Positions 9,056 through 16,446 of a stretch of DNA of 64,000 bases are shown piece by piece; positions within the stretch are counted from its first letter, which is position 1; each line of letters opens with the position of its first letter. Source of the DNA: an uncultured Bacteroidia bacterium (lineage in GTDB: Bacteria; Bacteroidota; Bacteroidia; Bacteroidales; F082); NCBI GenBank assembly GCA_902801625.1, contig CADCJI010000022.1, positions 28,880-92,879 on the forward strand. Reading direction: 5' to 3'. Position numbers and translations under genes: made by a program. The notes below the pieces were generated by a model. The model was given only the letters and a program-made list of their open reading frames with translations, searched no databases and was not told where the DNA came from.

Positions 9056-9081
9056 AAAAGGAGGCGATTGCCTCCTTTTTC
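9056..9081 (+). terminator. terminator after the S9 peptidase gene
   Basis: GGAGGC / GCCTCC stem with a GATT loop and a five-T tail, 15 bases after the stop codon. Confidence 0.85.
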
Positions 9082-9115
9082 ATTATCCTCTCTTGCGCGA
9101 AATAAAGAAAACTAC

Positions 9116-9123
9116 TATTTTTG
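9116..9123 (+). promoter_or_regulatory. -7 box TATTTTTG for the broken HEPN/nucleotidyltransferase pair
   Basis: Perfect consensus, 31 bases upstream of the ATG at 9155. Confidence 0.6.
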
Positions 9124-9154
9124 CCACAAATTAACCACAAAAACGATTGAAACG

Positions 9155-9333
9155 ATGGAACAACAGGCAGACATCCGTTGGTTGCAACGCTATTCCAATT
9201 TTCATAAGGCTTGCCAAAGGCTTATCGAAGTGACCGAAAGTGGCAAAACTTCAGCCGTTATGCTCCTTTGTTGAAATCGTTGGACGAGAAATTGGAGCAA
9301 CTTTCAAAAGATAAAGAATACCTACAATCATGA
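9155..9333 (+). pseudogene. remnant of a HI0074-like HEPN (substrate-binding) antitoxin/toxin partner
   Basis: The ATG at 9155 opens 39 codons (start MEQQADIRWLQRYSNFHKA), typical of the N-terminus of HI0074-type nucleotidyltransferase-substrate-binding proteins, which are normally about 130 residues. The frame stops at 9274. A second frame, open from about 9232 to a TGA at 9331-9333, reads WQNFSRYAPLLKSLDEKLEQ and ends in an ATGA overlap with the downstream nucleotidyltransferase, exactly where the 3' end of the partner gene should be. I infer an internal deletion plus frameshift that left only both ends. It is too short to carry the HEPN active region. Confidence 0.6.
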
Positions 9334-9635
9334 AATTCGGATTAAGCGATACGGTCATCAGTGAGCTGCAAGCGGTGTTTCGCCGTCATGCCAACATTGA
9401 GAAAGTGTTGATTTTTGGCAGCCGATCTAAAGGCAACTACCGCGAAGGTTCGGACATTGACTTGGCCGCGTTGGGCAAAGGTTTGGACTACAACCAACTG
9501 CTCCAAATCCTGACCGAAATTGACGATTTAGAGTTGCTTTATTCCGTTGATTTGCTTGACTATTACAAGATTGTCAACACCCCCATCGGTGACCATATTG
9601 ACCGCGTAGGGCAGGTGTTTTACCAGTCGGCGTAG
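9330..9635 (+). CDS. minimal nucleotidyltransferase (MNT domain), partner lost
   Basis: A complete 101-residue MNT protein with the active-site pattern GSRSKGNYREGSDIDLAALG (GS-x10-DxD). Such proteins pair with HI0074-type HEPN proteins as toxin-antitoxin modules. Here the upstream partner is reduced to fragments, so this looks like an orphan retained after decay of its mate, or an antitoxin acting on another HEPN protein such as HepT at 5409. It is related to mntA only through the fold and motif. Confidence 0.8.
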   Translation: MKFGLSDTVISELQAVFRRHANIEKVLIFGSRSKGNYREGSDIDLAALGKGLDYNQLLQILTEIDDLELLYSVDLLDYYKIVNTPIGDHIDRVGQVFYQSA

Positions 9636-9708
9636 TTTTCTTTGTTTTACTCTCCTGTTTTATGATAATAAAGGCAATAGAGACCCCGAAAAGAGCTCCT
9701 TCGATAGA

Positions 9709-10455
9709 TCACCCCATCCGCTGCCGCACCACCTCGAAACAAACCACACCCGTGGCGACCGAGACATTCAACGAATCAATATCCCCGGGCATCGGGATCA
9801 TCAGATGTCCGTCGAGGCGCTTGAGATAGGCGGGGCTGATGCCGTCCTCCTCCGAACCCATCATCACGCAGAGAGGGCCTGTGAGGTCCGATTTCCATAG
9901 GCTGTCATGCGCCTTCTCGGTGAAGCCCACAACGCGCAGGCCGCTGGCTTTCAAGAAATCGATGGCATCTTTCATATTCTCCACACGGCACACATTGATT
10001 AGAGAGAGTGCACCAGCCGAGGTCTTCATCGCGTCGCCGTTGATGGAAGCCGAGCCATGGTTAGGGATGACAATGGCGTCCACACCCGCGGCATAGGCAG
10101 TTCGGGCGATGGCACCGAAGTTGCGCACATCGGTGACGCGGTCGAGCATCAGGATGAAGGGGTCGCGGCCATCCTCGAAGACCATCTGCACCACCTTTTC
10201 AAGAGGCTGGTATTCAATCGGGCAGATGAAGGCCACCACGCCCTGGTGGTTCTTGCGCGTCAGGCGGTTCATCTTCTCGATAGGCACAAACTGCACCGGC
10301 ACGCCGTTGGCACGGCAGGTGTTGGCGATCTCCGCAATCTCGGGCGAGCGCACACTGCCTTGGATGTAGACCTTCTCAATCTCCTTCTGCGAGCGAATCA
10401 GCTCGAGCACGGGATGAATCCCGAAAACCATATTATTCTTGTAGTTGTCTTCCAT
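9709..10455 (-). CDS. rlmB: 23S rRNA 2'-O-methyltransferase RlmB-type (TrmH/SpoU)
   Basis: A 248-residue SpoU-family protein. The N-terminal substrate-binding domain starts NMVFGIHPVLELI; the knotted SPOUT domain carries the three motifs LMLDRVTDVRNFGAIARTA, VMMGSEEDGIS and MIPMPGDIDSLNVSVATGV. RlmB methylates G2251 in the 23S rRNA peptidyl-transferase loop; the family also includes tRNA methylases, so the exact target is inferred. It is transcribed divergently from the TonB-like gene; both -7 boxes sit within 40 bases of each other. Confidence 0.9.
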   Translation of the reverse strand: MEDNYKNNMVFGIHPVLELIRSQKEIEKVYIQGSVRSPEIAEIANTCRANGVPVQFVPIEKMNRLTRKNHQGVVAFICPIEYQPLEKVVQMVFEDGRDPFILMLDRVTDVRNFGAIARTAYAAGVDAIVIPNHGSASINGDAMKTSAGALSLINVCRVENMKDAIDFLKASGLRVVGFTEKAHDSLWKSDLTGPLCVMMGSEEDGISPAYLKRLDGHLMIPMPGDIDSLNVSVATGVVCFEVVRQRMG

Positions 10456-10471
10456 AAACTTAAATTTTCCG

Positions 10472-10479
10472 CAAAAATA
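10472..10479 (-). promoter_or_regulatory. -7 box TATTTTTG for rlmB
   Basis: Consensus match on the minus strand, 16 bases upstream of the ATG. Confidence 0.6.
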
Positions 10480-10501
10480 AAGATTTTTCCAATAAAATAC
10501 C

Positions 10502-10509
10502 TATTTTTG
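10502..10509 (+). promoter_or_regulatory. -7 box TATTTTTG for the TonB-like gene
   Basis: Perfect consensus, 23 bases before the ATG at 10533; forms a compact divergent promoter pair with rlmB. Confidence 0.6.
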
Positions 10510-10532
10510 CATCATCAAAAAACTATAAAGCC

Positions 10533-11309
10533 ATGAAAACAAAACTCATCATCGCCATGGTCATCCTCTTTTCAGGATGGCAATTGAAAGCCCAAATCAC
10601 GGCCCCACAACCCGTTGCAGGCCTTGAAGTGACCGAGGACTACATTACCAGAACGTTGGTCTATCCTGAAGCCGACCTTGAACAAGGCAAGAGCGGCAAG
10701 GTCGTGGTTGGCATGCACATCGACCCGCAAGGCGTGGCCAGCAACTACACCATCAAATCGAGCTTCAGCGAGGCTGCCTCCCCCGTCGCATTGCATCTGG
10801 TGAAGACCATCCTTTGGAGCCCCGCCACCAACATCGGCATCCCAATCGATTACGACTATGAATACGAAGTCAACTTCAGTGCGAGGAGCTACAAACGCCA
10901 CTGGAAACGCCATGAGCGTCCCGTGGTTCCGCTCACTTTGGAAGCCGACACCTCCTATATAGTATACGAGTACAAACAGCTTGAAGAAGTAGCTCGACCC
11001 TATTTCGCCGATGGCGGCAACATGGGCAAATACATCGCCAACCACATGAAATTTCCAGCCGAGGCCAAGGAACGCGAGATACAAGGCACGGTACGTCTGA
11101 GCTTCGTGGTGGAGGTCGACGGCAGCGTGTCAAACATCGTCGTCATCAACTCGGTGGGCGGCGGTTGCGACAACGAGGCTGTCCGACTCATCGAAGAGAC
11201 CGTTTGGTTGCCTGCTGAGAAGAACGGGAAATATGTGCGCAGTAGCAATATGCAGGATATTACGTTTAGTATTGGGGCGCATAATTTTCAAGATGGGAAT
11301 AGTTATTAG
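10533..11309 (+). CDS. periplasmic protein with two TonB C-terminal-like domains
   Basis: A 258-residue protein with a cleavable signal peptide (ending QLKAQ) and no N-terminal membrane anchor or proline-rich spacer. Residues about 30-115 and 150-250 both look like TonB C-terminal folds; the second is clearer, with GTVRLSFVVEVDGSVSNIVV followed by a WLPAEKNGK-like turn. Classical TonB spans the inner membrane, so this soluble tandem form may bind outer-membrane receptors or peptidoglycan without transmitting energy. Followed by a short-repeat tract rather than a terminator. Confidence 0.72.
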   Translation: MKTKLIIAMVILFSGWQLKAQITAPQPVAGLEVTEDYITRTLVYPEADLEQGKSGKVVVGMHIDPQGVASNYTIKSSFSEAASPVALHLVKTILWSPATNIGIPIDYDYEYEVNFSARSYKRHWKRHERPVVPLTLEADTSYIVYEYKQLEEVARPYFADGGNMGKYIANHMKFPAEAKEREIQGTVRLSFVVEVDGSVSNIVVINSVGGGCDNEAVRLIEETVWLPAEKNGKYVRSSNMQDITFSIGAHNFQDGNSY

Positions 11310-11404
11310 TTGAGAGTTGAGAGTTTAGAGTTTAGAGTCGGTGGAGAGTTTAGAGTTGAGAGTCAGTTGAAAGTTTAGAGTTTTTAGTTTAGAGTTTAGA
11401 GAAT
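11310..11404. repeat. 'gagtttagagttgag' short-repeat tract, copy 1
   Basis: Degenerate tandem words of 'gagtttagag' and 'ttgagagt' with 'cagttgaaag' interruptions. The same family is at 15586-15755 and 32090-32123, always between genes on the plus strand. Confidence 0.75.
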
Positions 11405-11434
11405 TACATAATCAGTTTTTAAAACCATATCAAA

Positions 11435-12349
11435 ATGAAAAAAGTTTTACTTAGCGCATTGGCAATTATGCTATGCATTGCATCGTTTGCACAAGACGAA
11501 CTGCCTCAAGGCTGGAGCCACAAAGGCAATTTCGGTCTCAATTTCGGCCAAAGCTCTTTCACCAACTGGGCTGCTGGCGGCCAAAACACCGTCAACGGGC
11601 AGGGCATCTTCAATTACGAGATCCATTACCTGAAAGACAAGTTCAAATGGGACAACACCTTGAACACCGCCTTGGGCTACAGCTACTTCGATTTCAAGAA
11701 AAAGCCCATCAAGACCGACGACAAGATTGAGTTCACCTCACTGGCCACGCTGAAAGCCACCGAGCATCTCAACTATGGCGTCGAGCTGGCCTTCCGTTCG
11801 CAATTCGCCTATGGCTTCGACTACACGAAAGACTCCACCCAGTACATTTCCAAGTTCCTCGCTCCTGCCTACATCAGCTTGGGTCTTGGTATCGAATGGG
11901 TGCCTAATCCGCACTTCTCGCTTTATTTCTCGCCCATCACAGGCCGTATCACCATCGTGAACGACGACTATCTGGCCTCCATCGGTGCCTTCGGCGTCAA
12001 CGAGCTGGACAAGAACGACACCGTCGTCCACACCAACTATGCCAAGGTTCGTTATGAGTTTGGTGCCCGCGCCGTGGCCAAGTTCCAGTATCCTTTGGCC
12101 AAGAACATCGACTTCAACTCGAAACTTGAGCTCTTCTCCAACTACCTCAAGAACCCGCAATACATCGACGTCGACTGGCAGAACATGCTCGTGCTGAAGG
12201 TCAACGACTGGCTCAACTGCAACCTCTCCACACACCTCATCTATGACCGCGACATCCCGTTTTACGACGAGAACAACGTGAAGATTGAAGGCTCGAAGGT
12301 GCAGTTCAAGGAAGTGCTGGCGGTTGGGTTTATGGTGAATCTGAAATAA
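11435..12349 (+). CDS. DUF3078 outer-membrane-associated protein
   Basis: A 304-residue protein with signal peptide (ending ASFAQ). It has the DUF3078 opening GWSHKGNFGLNFGQSSFTNW followed by GGQNTVNG, then beta-strand-rich sequence with many aromatic residues and a hydrophobic C-terminal strand (VGFMVNLK). DUF3078 is a Bacteroidetes family of predicted outer-membrane barrels with no assigned role. Stop codon two bases before the phosphoesterase start, so the two form an operon. Confidence 0.85.
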   Translation: MKKVLLSALAIMLCIASFAQDELPQGWSHKGNFGLNFGQSSFTNWAAGGQNTVNGQGIFNYEIHYLKDKFKWDNTLNTALGYSYFDFKKKPIKTDDKIEFTSLATLKATEHLNYGVELAFRSQFAYGFDYTKDSTQYISKFLAPAYISLGLGIEWVPNPHFSLYFSPITGRITIVNDDYLASIGAFGVNELDKNDTVVHTNYAKVRYEFGARAVAKFQYPLAKNIDFNSKLELFSNYLKNPQYIDVDWQNMLVLKVNDWLNCNLSTHLIYDRDIPFYDENNVKIEGSKVQFKEVLAVGFMVNLK

Positions 12350-12351
12350 GC

Positions 12352-12858
12352 ATGCTTAAAATCGGGATTCTTTCAGACACGCATTGCACGCTCATACCAC
12401 AGCTTTTCAACTTCTTCAAGGATGTTGACGAGCTGTGGCATGCGGGCGACATCGGCAACATCGAGACCGCCGATGCTTTGGCCAACTTCAAGCCATTGCG
12501 TGCCGTGCATGGCAACATCGACGACCATGTCGTGCGGATGCAATATCCCGAGGATTTGTTTTTCCATGTCGAGGATGTCGATGTCTACATGACCCACATC
12601 GGGGGCTATCCAGGCCACTACATGCCCGAAGTGAAATACATCCTGGAGGAAAAGAAGCCAGACCTTTACATCTGCGGACACTCGCACATTTTAAAGGTCA
12701 TTTACGACAAGAAGCTCAACCTGCTGCACATCAACCCTGGCGCGGCGGGCAACTCGGGCTTCCATAAGCAAATCACCTTTATCCGGATGGTGATTGACGG
12801 GAAGACCTTCAAGGACACGGAGATCTTTCAACTCGACAGGAATTCTAGATCATATTAA
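12352..12858 (+). CDS. YfcE/MJ0936-type metallophosphoesterase
   Basis: A 168-residue calcineurin-like phosphoesterase with all metal-binding motifs in order: SDTH (8-11), HAGDIG, GNIDDH, MTHIGG and GHSH, then NPGAAGN. Proteins of this size act as cytosolic phosphodiesterases or phosphatases on small substrates in vitro; the natural substrate is unknown. No signal peptide. It begins two bases after the DUF3078 gene, suggesting translational coupling. Confidence 0.88.
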   Translation: MLKIGILSDTHCTLIPQLFNFFKDVDELWHAGDIGNIETADALANFKPLRAVHGNIDDHVVRMQYPEDLFFHVEDVDVYMTHIGGYPGHYMPEVKYILEEKKPDLYICGHSHILKVIYDKKLNLLHINPGAAGNSGFHKQITFIRMVIDGKTFKDTEIFQLDRNSRSY

Positions 12859-12920
12859 GGCATTCCCTCTTTTCATAGATTCCCAAGGAAATGACATGAA
12901 TAGAGGTAATTTTGGAAACG

Positions 12921-12957
12921 AAAAGGCCGGCTCCCATTGGAAGTCGGCCATTGTTTT
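12921..12957. terminator. hairpin between convergent genes
   Basis: GGCCG / CGGCC-type stem (AAAAGGCCGGCT with AAGTCGGCC) with A-rich and T-rich flanks; can serve the phosphoesterase gene on the plus strand and the DUF4293 gene on the minus strand. Confidence 0.55.
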
Positions 12958-12972
12958 GCTATTTCTGTTTCC

Positions 12973-13461
12973 TTAACGGATGCGGTCGGTGGAACGCACC
13001 TTCTTGATGTCCTTCCTCAAGCCCGAAGCGGCGGCGATGGACAACAAAAGGGCGGCCAAAGGCAGGAAAACGCCCACCTTGAATGTCGGATCGGCACCAA
13101 TCGGTTTGCCAATCACGCGAATGTAATAGGCAAACACCACGGCGATCCATGCCACGATGACAATGATGTTGATGCGGGCAATCTTGTGCAGCTTCACGAA
13201 CTGCGCCAACTTCACGGCACGGAAGAGGCCCATGGCCAAATAGCCGCTCAGCAGCATCACCGTAATGCTGAGAATCAGCACCGGCAGACTAAATGCAGTC
13301 TTAAAGGGCACCTCACCATCGGGCAACATGGACTCGACACCGTAAACATTGAACCTCAAAATATTCAACTCGCCATGATATTCAGCCAACGGAAGGAAGA
13401 ACAGCAGCGCAAACAGCAGCGCCGAAAGGAAAAAGAAAATGGATTGCAATCTTTGTGACAT
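12973..13461 (-). CDS. DUF4293 four-helix membrane protein
   Basis: A 162-residue integral membrane protein with four hydrophobic segments (about residues 8-25, 60-82, 95-115, 125-145). The start MSQRLQSIFFFLS and the basic C-terminal tail DIKKVRSTDRIR are typical of DUF4293, which in Bacteroidetes genomes is regularly found next to rho. That neighbourhood is kept here, divergent from rho. Function unknown. Confidence 0.85.
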   Translation of the reverse strand: MSQRLQSIFFFLSALLFALLFFLPLAEYHGELNILRFNVYGVESMLPDGEVPFKTAFSLPVLILSITVMLLSGYLAMGLFRAVKLAQFVKLHKIARINIIVIVAWIAVVFAYYIRVIGKPIGADPTFKVGVFLPLAALLLSIAAASGLRKDIKKVRSTDRIR

Positions 13462-13484
13462 GATAATTCGATTTTAAAGCGGCG

Positions 13485-13492
13485 CAAAAATA
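13485..13492 (-). promoter_or_regulatory. -7 box TATTTTTG for the DUF4293 gene
   Basis: Consensus match on the minus strand, 23 bases upstream of its ATG. Confidence 0.6.
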
Positions 13493-13512
13493 CGATTTTT
13501 TTCGACAAAAAC

Positions 13513-13568
13513 TTGTCATTCCGAAAAAAAGCATTACCTTTGCACCACTTTACGAGCCACTAAAGTGG
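13513..13568 (+). promoter_or_regulatory. rho promoter with hairpin at the transcript start
   Basis: TTG (13513-13515), 19 bases, TACCTTTG (13535-13542): both elements of the Bacteroidetes consensus. Immediately after comes the perfect inverted repeat CCACTTTA / TAAAGTGG (13545-13568), so the rho mRNA would begin with a stem-loop. The rest of the leader (to 13649) is A/T-rich with no obvious ribosome-binding site. Confidence 0.6.
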
Positions 13569-13649
13569 ATTTACCCTCGCCAAAGTGTTCCCAGAATTTA
13601 TTGTATCAAAACTATATTCCACTATTGGAATTCTTTCAACCAATTATTT

Positions 13650-15584
13650 ATGTACAACATTTTTGAACTCAATGAGAAGTCGTTGGACGACCTCAAAATC
13701 ATTGCTACCGAGATGGGTATTGACGATGAGAACCGTGACCGTACCCAGCTCATCTACGACATCATCGATCATCAGGTAGACCATCCTGACATCAAGAAAG
13801 CCACAAAACCTAAAAAACAGAAACAAAAAGCGCCAAAAGCCGACAAGCCCGAGCCCAAGCCCAAAGAGGCTCCTGCAGTCGAGAAACCCGAGCCCGTCGA
13901 GGCGAAAAAAGAACCTAAAGAACCTGTAAAAGAACCCATCGAAGCCAATGCTCCCCAAGCCAAACGCGGCAGACGCCCGCGCATCAGCAAGGAGGCCGAG
14001 GCTGCCGTCAGCGAATGGCAGAAAAACAACGGTATACAGTTTGCACAGAATCCTGAGCAGAAAAAGGGAGAAGAAACTGTGGTTGAGTATAAGCGTGGTG
14101 AGAGGGGTGAAATGACTCCCCCGCCCTTCGGGCACCCCCTCTCAGAGGGGGATATCCCCCGGCCTTCGGCCACCCCCTTAGAAGGGGGAATCCCCCCGAC
14201 CCCCTTAAAAGGGGGAGAGGTTGAGCAGAAACCCGCTCGCGAGAAGAAGGAAAACCCCAAGCAGAAACGCAAACGCACACGCGAAAACGGAGCCGAAGGC
14301 ACGCCTGCTCCTGAAGCACAAAAAGAAACACCCGCTATGGAGGAAAAGCCCATGGCGGTCGAAAATAATCCTGTCTCGGAAGAAACGCCTGCACAGCCCA
14401 AGCAGGAGCGCCAAGAGAGGGAACGCTATGAACAACGTCCGCGCCGCGACGACCTGCTGAACCAGTTCGACAGCACCGTGCGTGCCGAGGGCGTGCTCGA
14501 AATCATGCCCGAGGGCTTCGGATTCCTGCGTTCGTCGGACTACAACTACCTGCCTTCGCCCGACGACATCTATGTCTCGCAGTCGCAAATCAAGCTGATG
14601 GGTCTGAAAACCGGCGACACCATCATGGGTGTCATCCGTCCGCCCAAGGCTGGCGAGAAGTTCTTCCCGCTGGTCAAGACCGACCTCATCAACGGACGCC
14701 GTCCCGAGGAAGTGCGCGACCGCATCCCCTTCGATTACCTCACGCCGCTGTTCCCGAACGAGAAGTTCAACATCACGGGGCACAAAGGCTGCACCATCTC
14801 GACCCGCATCATGGACCTCTTCGCCCCCATCGGCAAGGGACAGCGCGGCTTGATCGTGGCCCAGCCCAAAACCGGTAAGACCGTCCTGCTGAAAGAGGTG
14901 GCCAACGCCATCGCCGCCAACCACCCTGAGGTGTACCTTATTATATTGCTCATCGACGAGCGTCCTGAGGAAGTCACCGACATGCAGCGCAGCGTCAACG
15001 CGGAGGTCATCGCCTCCACTTTCGACGAGCCTGCCTCGAAGCATGTGCAGATTGCCAACATCGTGTTGGAGAAGGCCAAGCGTCTCACCGAATGCGGTCA
15101 CGATGTGGTCATCCTGCTCGACTCCATCACCCGTTTGGCTCGCGCCTACAACACCGTCTCGCCCGCATCGGGCAAGGTTCTCACTGGTGGCGTGGAAGCC
15201 AACGCCTTGCAGAAGCCCAAGCGTTTCTTCGGTGCCGCGCGTAAGATCGAGAACGGCGGTTCGCTGACCATCCTGGCCACCGCGCTCATCGACACGGGCT
15301 CCAAGATGGACGAAGTCATCTTCGAGGAGTTCAAGGGCACCGGCAACATGGAACTGCAACTCGACCGCCGTCTGTCGAACAAGCGCATCTTCCCCGCCAT
15401 CGACATCGTGGCTTCGGGTACGCGCCGCGACGACCTCTTGGTCGACGAGCGCACCCTGGCACGCGTGTGGGCCTTGCGCAACCACTTCGCCGACATGACG
15501 CCGCTTGAGGCCATGGAGTTCCTGAAAGACCGCGTGGCTAAGACCATCAATAATGAGGAGTTTTTGATGAGTTTGGATAAGTGA
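13650..15584 (+). CDS. rho: transcription termination factor Rho with a repeat-derived disordered insert
   Basis: A 644-residue Rho. Residues 1-45 are the Rho_N domain. About 50-270 is a disordered, Lys/Pro/Glu-rich insert absent from E. coli Rho (419 aa). The RNA-binding cold-shock-like domain follows ([20 protein letters not shown], about 276-345), then the RecA-type ATPase with Walker A PKTGKT near 406-411, [10 protein letters not shown] and the Arg-finger region [12 protein letters not shown]. Part of the insert (about 156-190) is encoded by three tandem palindromes of a repeat family found elsewhere between genes; they are read in frame. A disordered Rho insert in Bacteroides has been reported to drive condensate formation, so length and charge here may matter. 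Confidence 0.96.
   Translation: MYNIFELNEKSLDDLKIIATEMGIDDENRDRTQLIYDIIDHQVDHPDIKKATKPKKQKQKAPKADKPEPKPKEAPAVEKPEPVEAKKEPKEPVKEPIEANAPQAKRGRRPRISKEAEAAVSEWQKNNGIQFAQNPEQKKGEETVVEYKRGERGEMTPPPFGHPLSEGDIPRPSATPLEGGIPPTPLKGGEVEQKPAREKKENPKQKRKRTRENGAEGTPAPEAQKETPAMEEKPMAVENNPVSEETPAQPKQERQERERYEQRPRRDDLLNQFDSTVRAEGVLEIMPEGFGFLRSSDYNYLPSPDDIYVSQSQIKLMGLKTGDTIMGVIRPPKAGEKFFPLVKTDLINGRRPEEVRDRIPFDYLTPLFPNEKFNITGHKGCTISTRIMDLFAPIGKGQRGLIVAQPKTGKTVLLKEVANAIAANHPEVYLIILLIDERPEEVTDMQRSVNAEVIASTFDEPASKHVQIANIVLEKAKRLTECGHDVVILLDSITRLARAYNTVSPASGKVLTGGVEANALQKPKRFFGAARKIENGGSLTILATALIDTGSKMDEVIFEEFKGTGNMELQLDRRLSNKRIFPAIDIVASGTRRDDLLVDERTLARVWALRNHFADMTPLEAMEFLKDRVAKTINNEEFLMSLDK
14112..14222. repeat. 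three tandem G/C palindromes inside rho
   Basis: Three hairpin units, CCCCCTCTCAGAGGGGG, CCCCCTTAGAAGGGGG and CCCCCTTAAAAGGGGG, joined by 'cggccttcggcca'-type spacers. The same palindrome occurs between genes at 15759, 27208, 32040 and 50650. In rho it encodes a Pro/Gly-rich stretch without a stop. Confidence 0.85.
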
Positions 15585-15585
15585 G

Positions 15586-15755
15586 GTGAGGTTAGTTTAG
15601 AGTTTAGAGTTTAGAGTTTAGAGGCAGTTGGAAGTTTAGAGTTGAGAGGCAGTTGGAAGTTTAGAGTTGAGAGGCAGTTGGAAGTTTAGAGTTGAGAGGC
15701 AGTTTAAAGTTTAGAGTTGTGAGGCAGTTGGGAGTTTAGAGTTGAGAGTTGAGAG
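15586..15755. repeat. 25-bp tandem array after rho
   Basis: 'gtttagag' words followed by five units of exactly 25 bp starting at 15621, 15646, 15671, 15696 and 15721 (unit begins GAGGCAGTTGGAAGTTTAGA). Units differ by one to three bases; no spacers, so not a CRISPR. Belongs to the same family as 11310-11404. Confidence 0.85.
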
Positions 15756-15758
15756 TTA

Positions 15759-15803
15759 ATCCCCCTGGTCTCCCTTAAAAGTGGGGTGGAGGAAGGGGGC
15801 ACG
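15759..15803. repeat. C/G palindromic repeat, degenerate copy
   Basis: 'aatccccctgg..ccttaaaag.ggggtgg' copy of the palindrome family found in rho, directly after the 25-bp array. Confidence 0.6.
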
Positions 15804-15840
15804 GTTTTTGCTGCATCACTTGTCGTTTTAATTGAAAACT

Positions 15841-16446
15841 ATGAAGAAAACTATCATTCTCCTTACAGCCATCTTGTTTGTCTTGCAGATGCAGGCGCAA
15901 GATGCCACACTATTGAATCGCATCAGGGAAGTCAACGGCAAGGTCAAGTCGTTTGAGTCAGACCTGGCCAATACCATGGTGAAGCCGAAAAAGACCACCT
16001 CGCAAAACGGCAAGCTGTATTTCGTGTCGCCAAACGAGTTTTCCGCCAAGTTCACTACGGGCAACTATATGATCGTCAACGAGAAAAAGATCAAGATGGA
16101 CATCGGGATGTTTCATGGTACCTTCAGGCTGAAGGAGGGCGGCATGATGCAAGGGCTGAGTCGCATCTTCCTCTATGGCTTCCAAGGCCGCATCCAAGAC
16201 CTGGCCAATGAAAACGGCTATACCGTCTCGACGAAGACCGAGGGGGAATTTCACGTTGTCACGGGAACGGCAAAAAAGAAACCGCTGTTTGGCGTAGGCT
16301 ATAAGATGGTGGTATTCAAGTACCACACCGACAACCTGCTGCTTAAGGAGATTGTACTATACGACTATAGCGGCAACAAGGATTCTTACGTCATCTCGAA
16401 TGTGAAGTATGACATACCCGTTGACAAGAAGACGTTTCAGTTTTAA
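15841..16446 (+). CDS. LolA-like outer-membrane lipoprotein carrier
   Basis: A 201-residue periplasmic protein with signal peptide (MKKTIILLTAILFVLQMQAQ). The mature part has the LolA pattern: an N-terminal helix (LLNRIREVNGKVKSFESDL) followed by half-barrel strands such as GKLYFVSPNEFSAKF and YMIVNEKKIKMDI. LolA-type proteins ferry lipoproteins, or in Bacteroidetes possibly other lipids, across the periplasm. I start at the ATG at 15841; a TTG nine bases upstream is in frame but unneeded. Its stop overlaps that of the convergent mpl gene by four bases. Confidence 0.72.
   Translation: MKKTIILLTAILFVLQMQAQDATLLNRIREVNGKVKSFESDLANTMVKPKKTTSQNGKLYFVSPNEFSAKFTTGNYMIVNEKKIKMDIGMFHGTFRLKEGGMMQGLSRIFLYGFQGRIQDLANENGYTVSTKTEGEFHVVTGTAKKKPLFGVGYKMVVFKYHTDNLLLKEIVLYDYSGNKDSYVISNVKYDIPVDKKTFQF

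Noticed and set aside
14205-15485. Long open frame (426 codons) antisense to rho
   Set aside because: Shadow of a strongly conserved coding region; no recognisable product.
15621-15745. CRISPR-like array
   Set aside because: The 25-bp units are directly joined with no unique spacers, and there are no cas genes in the window.
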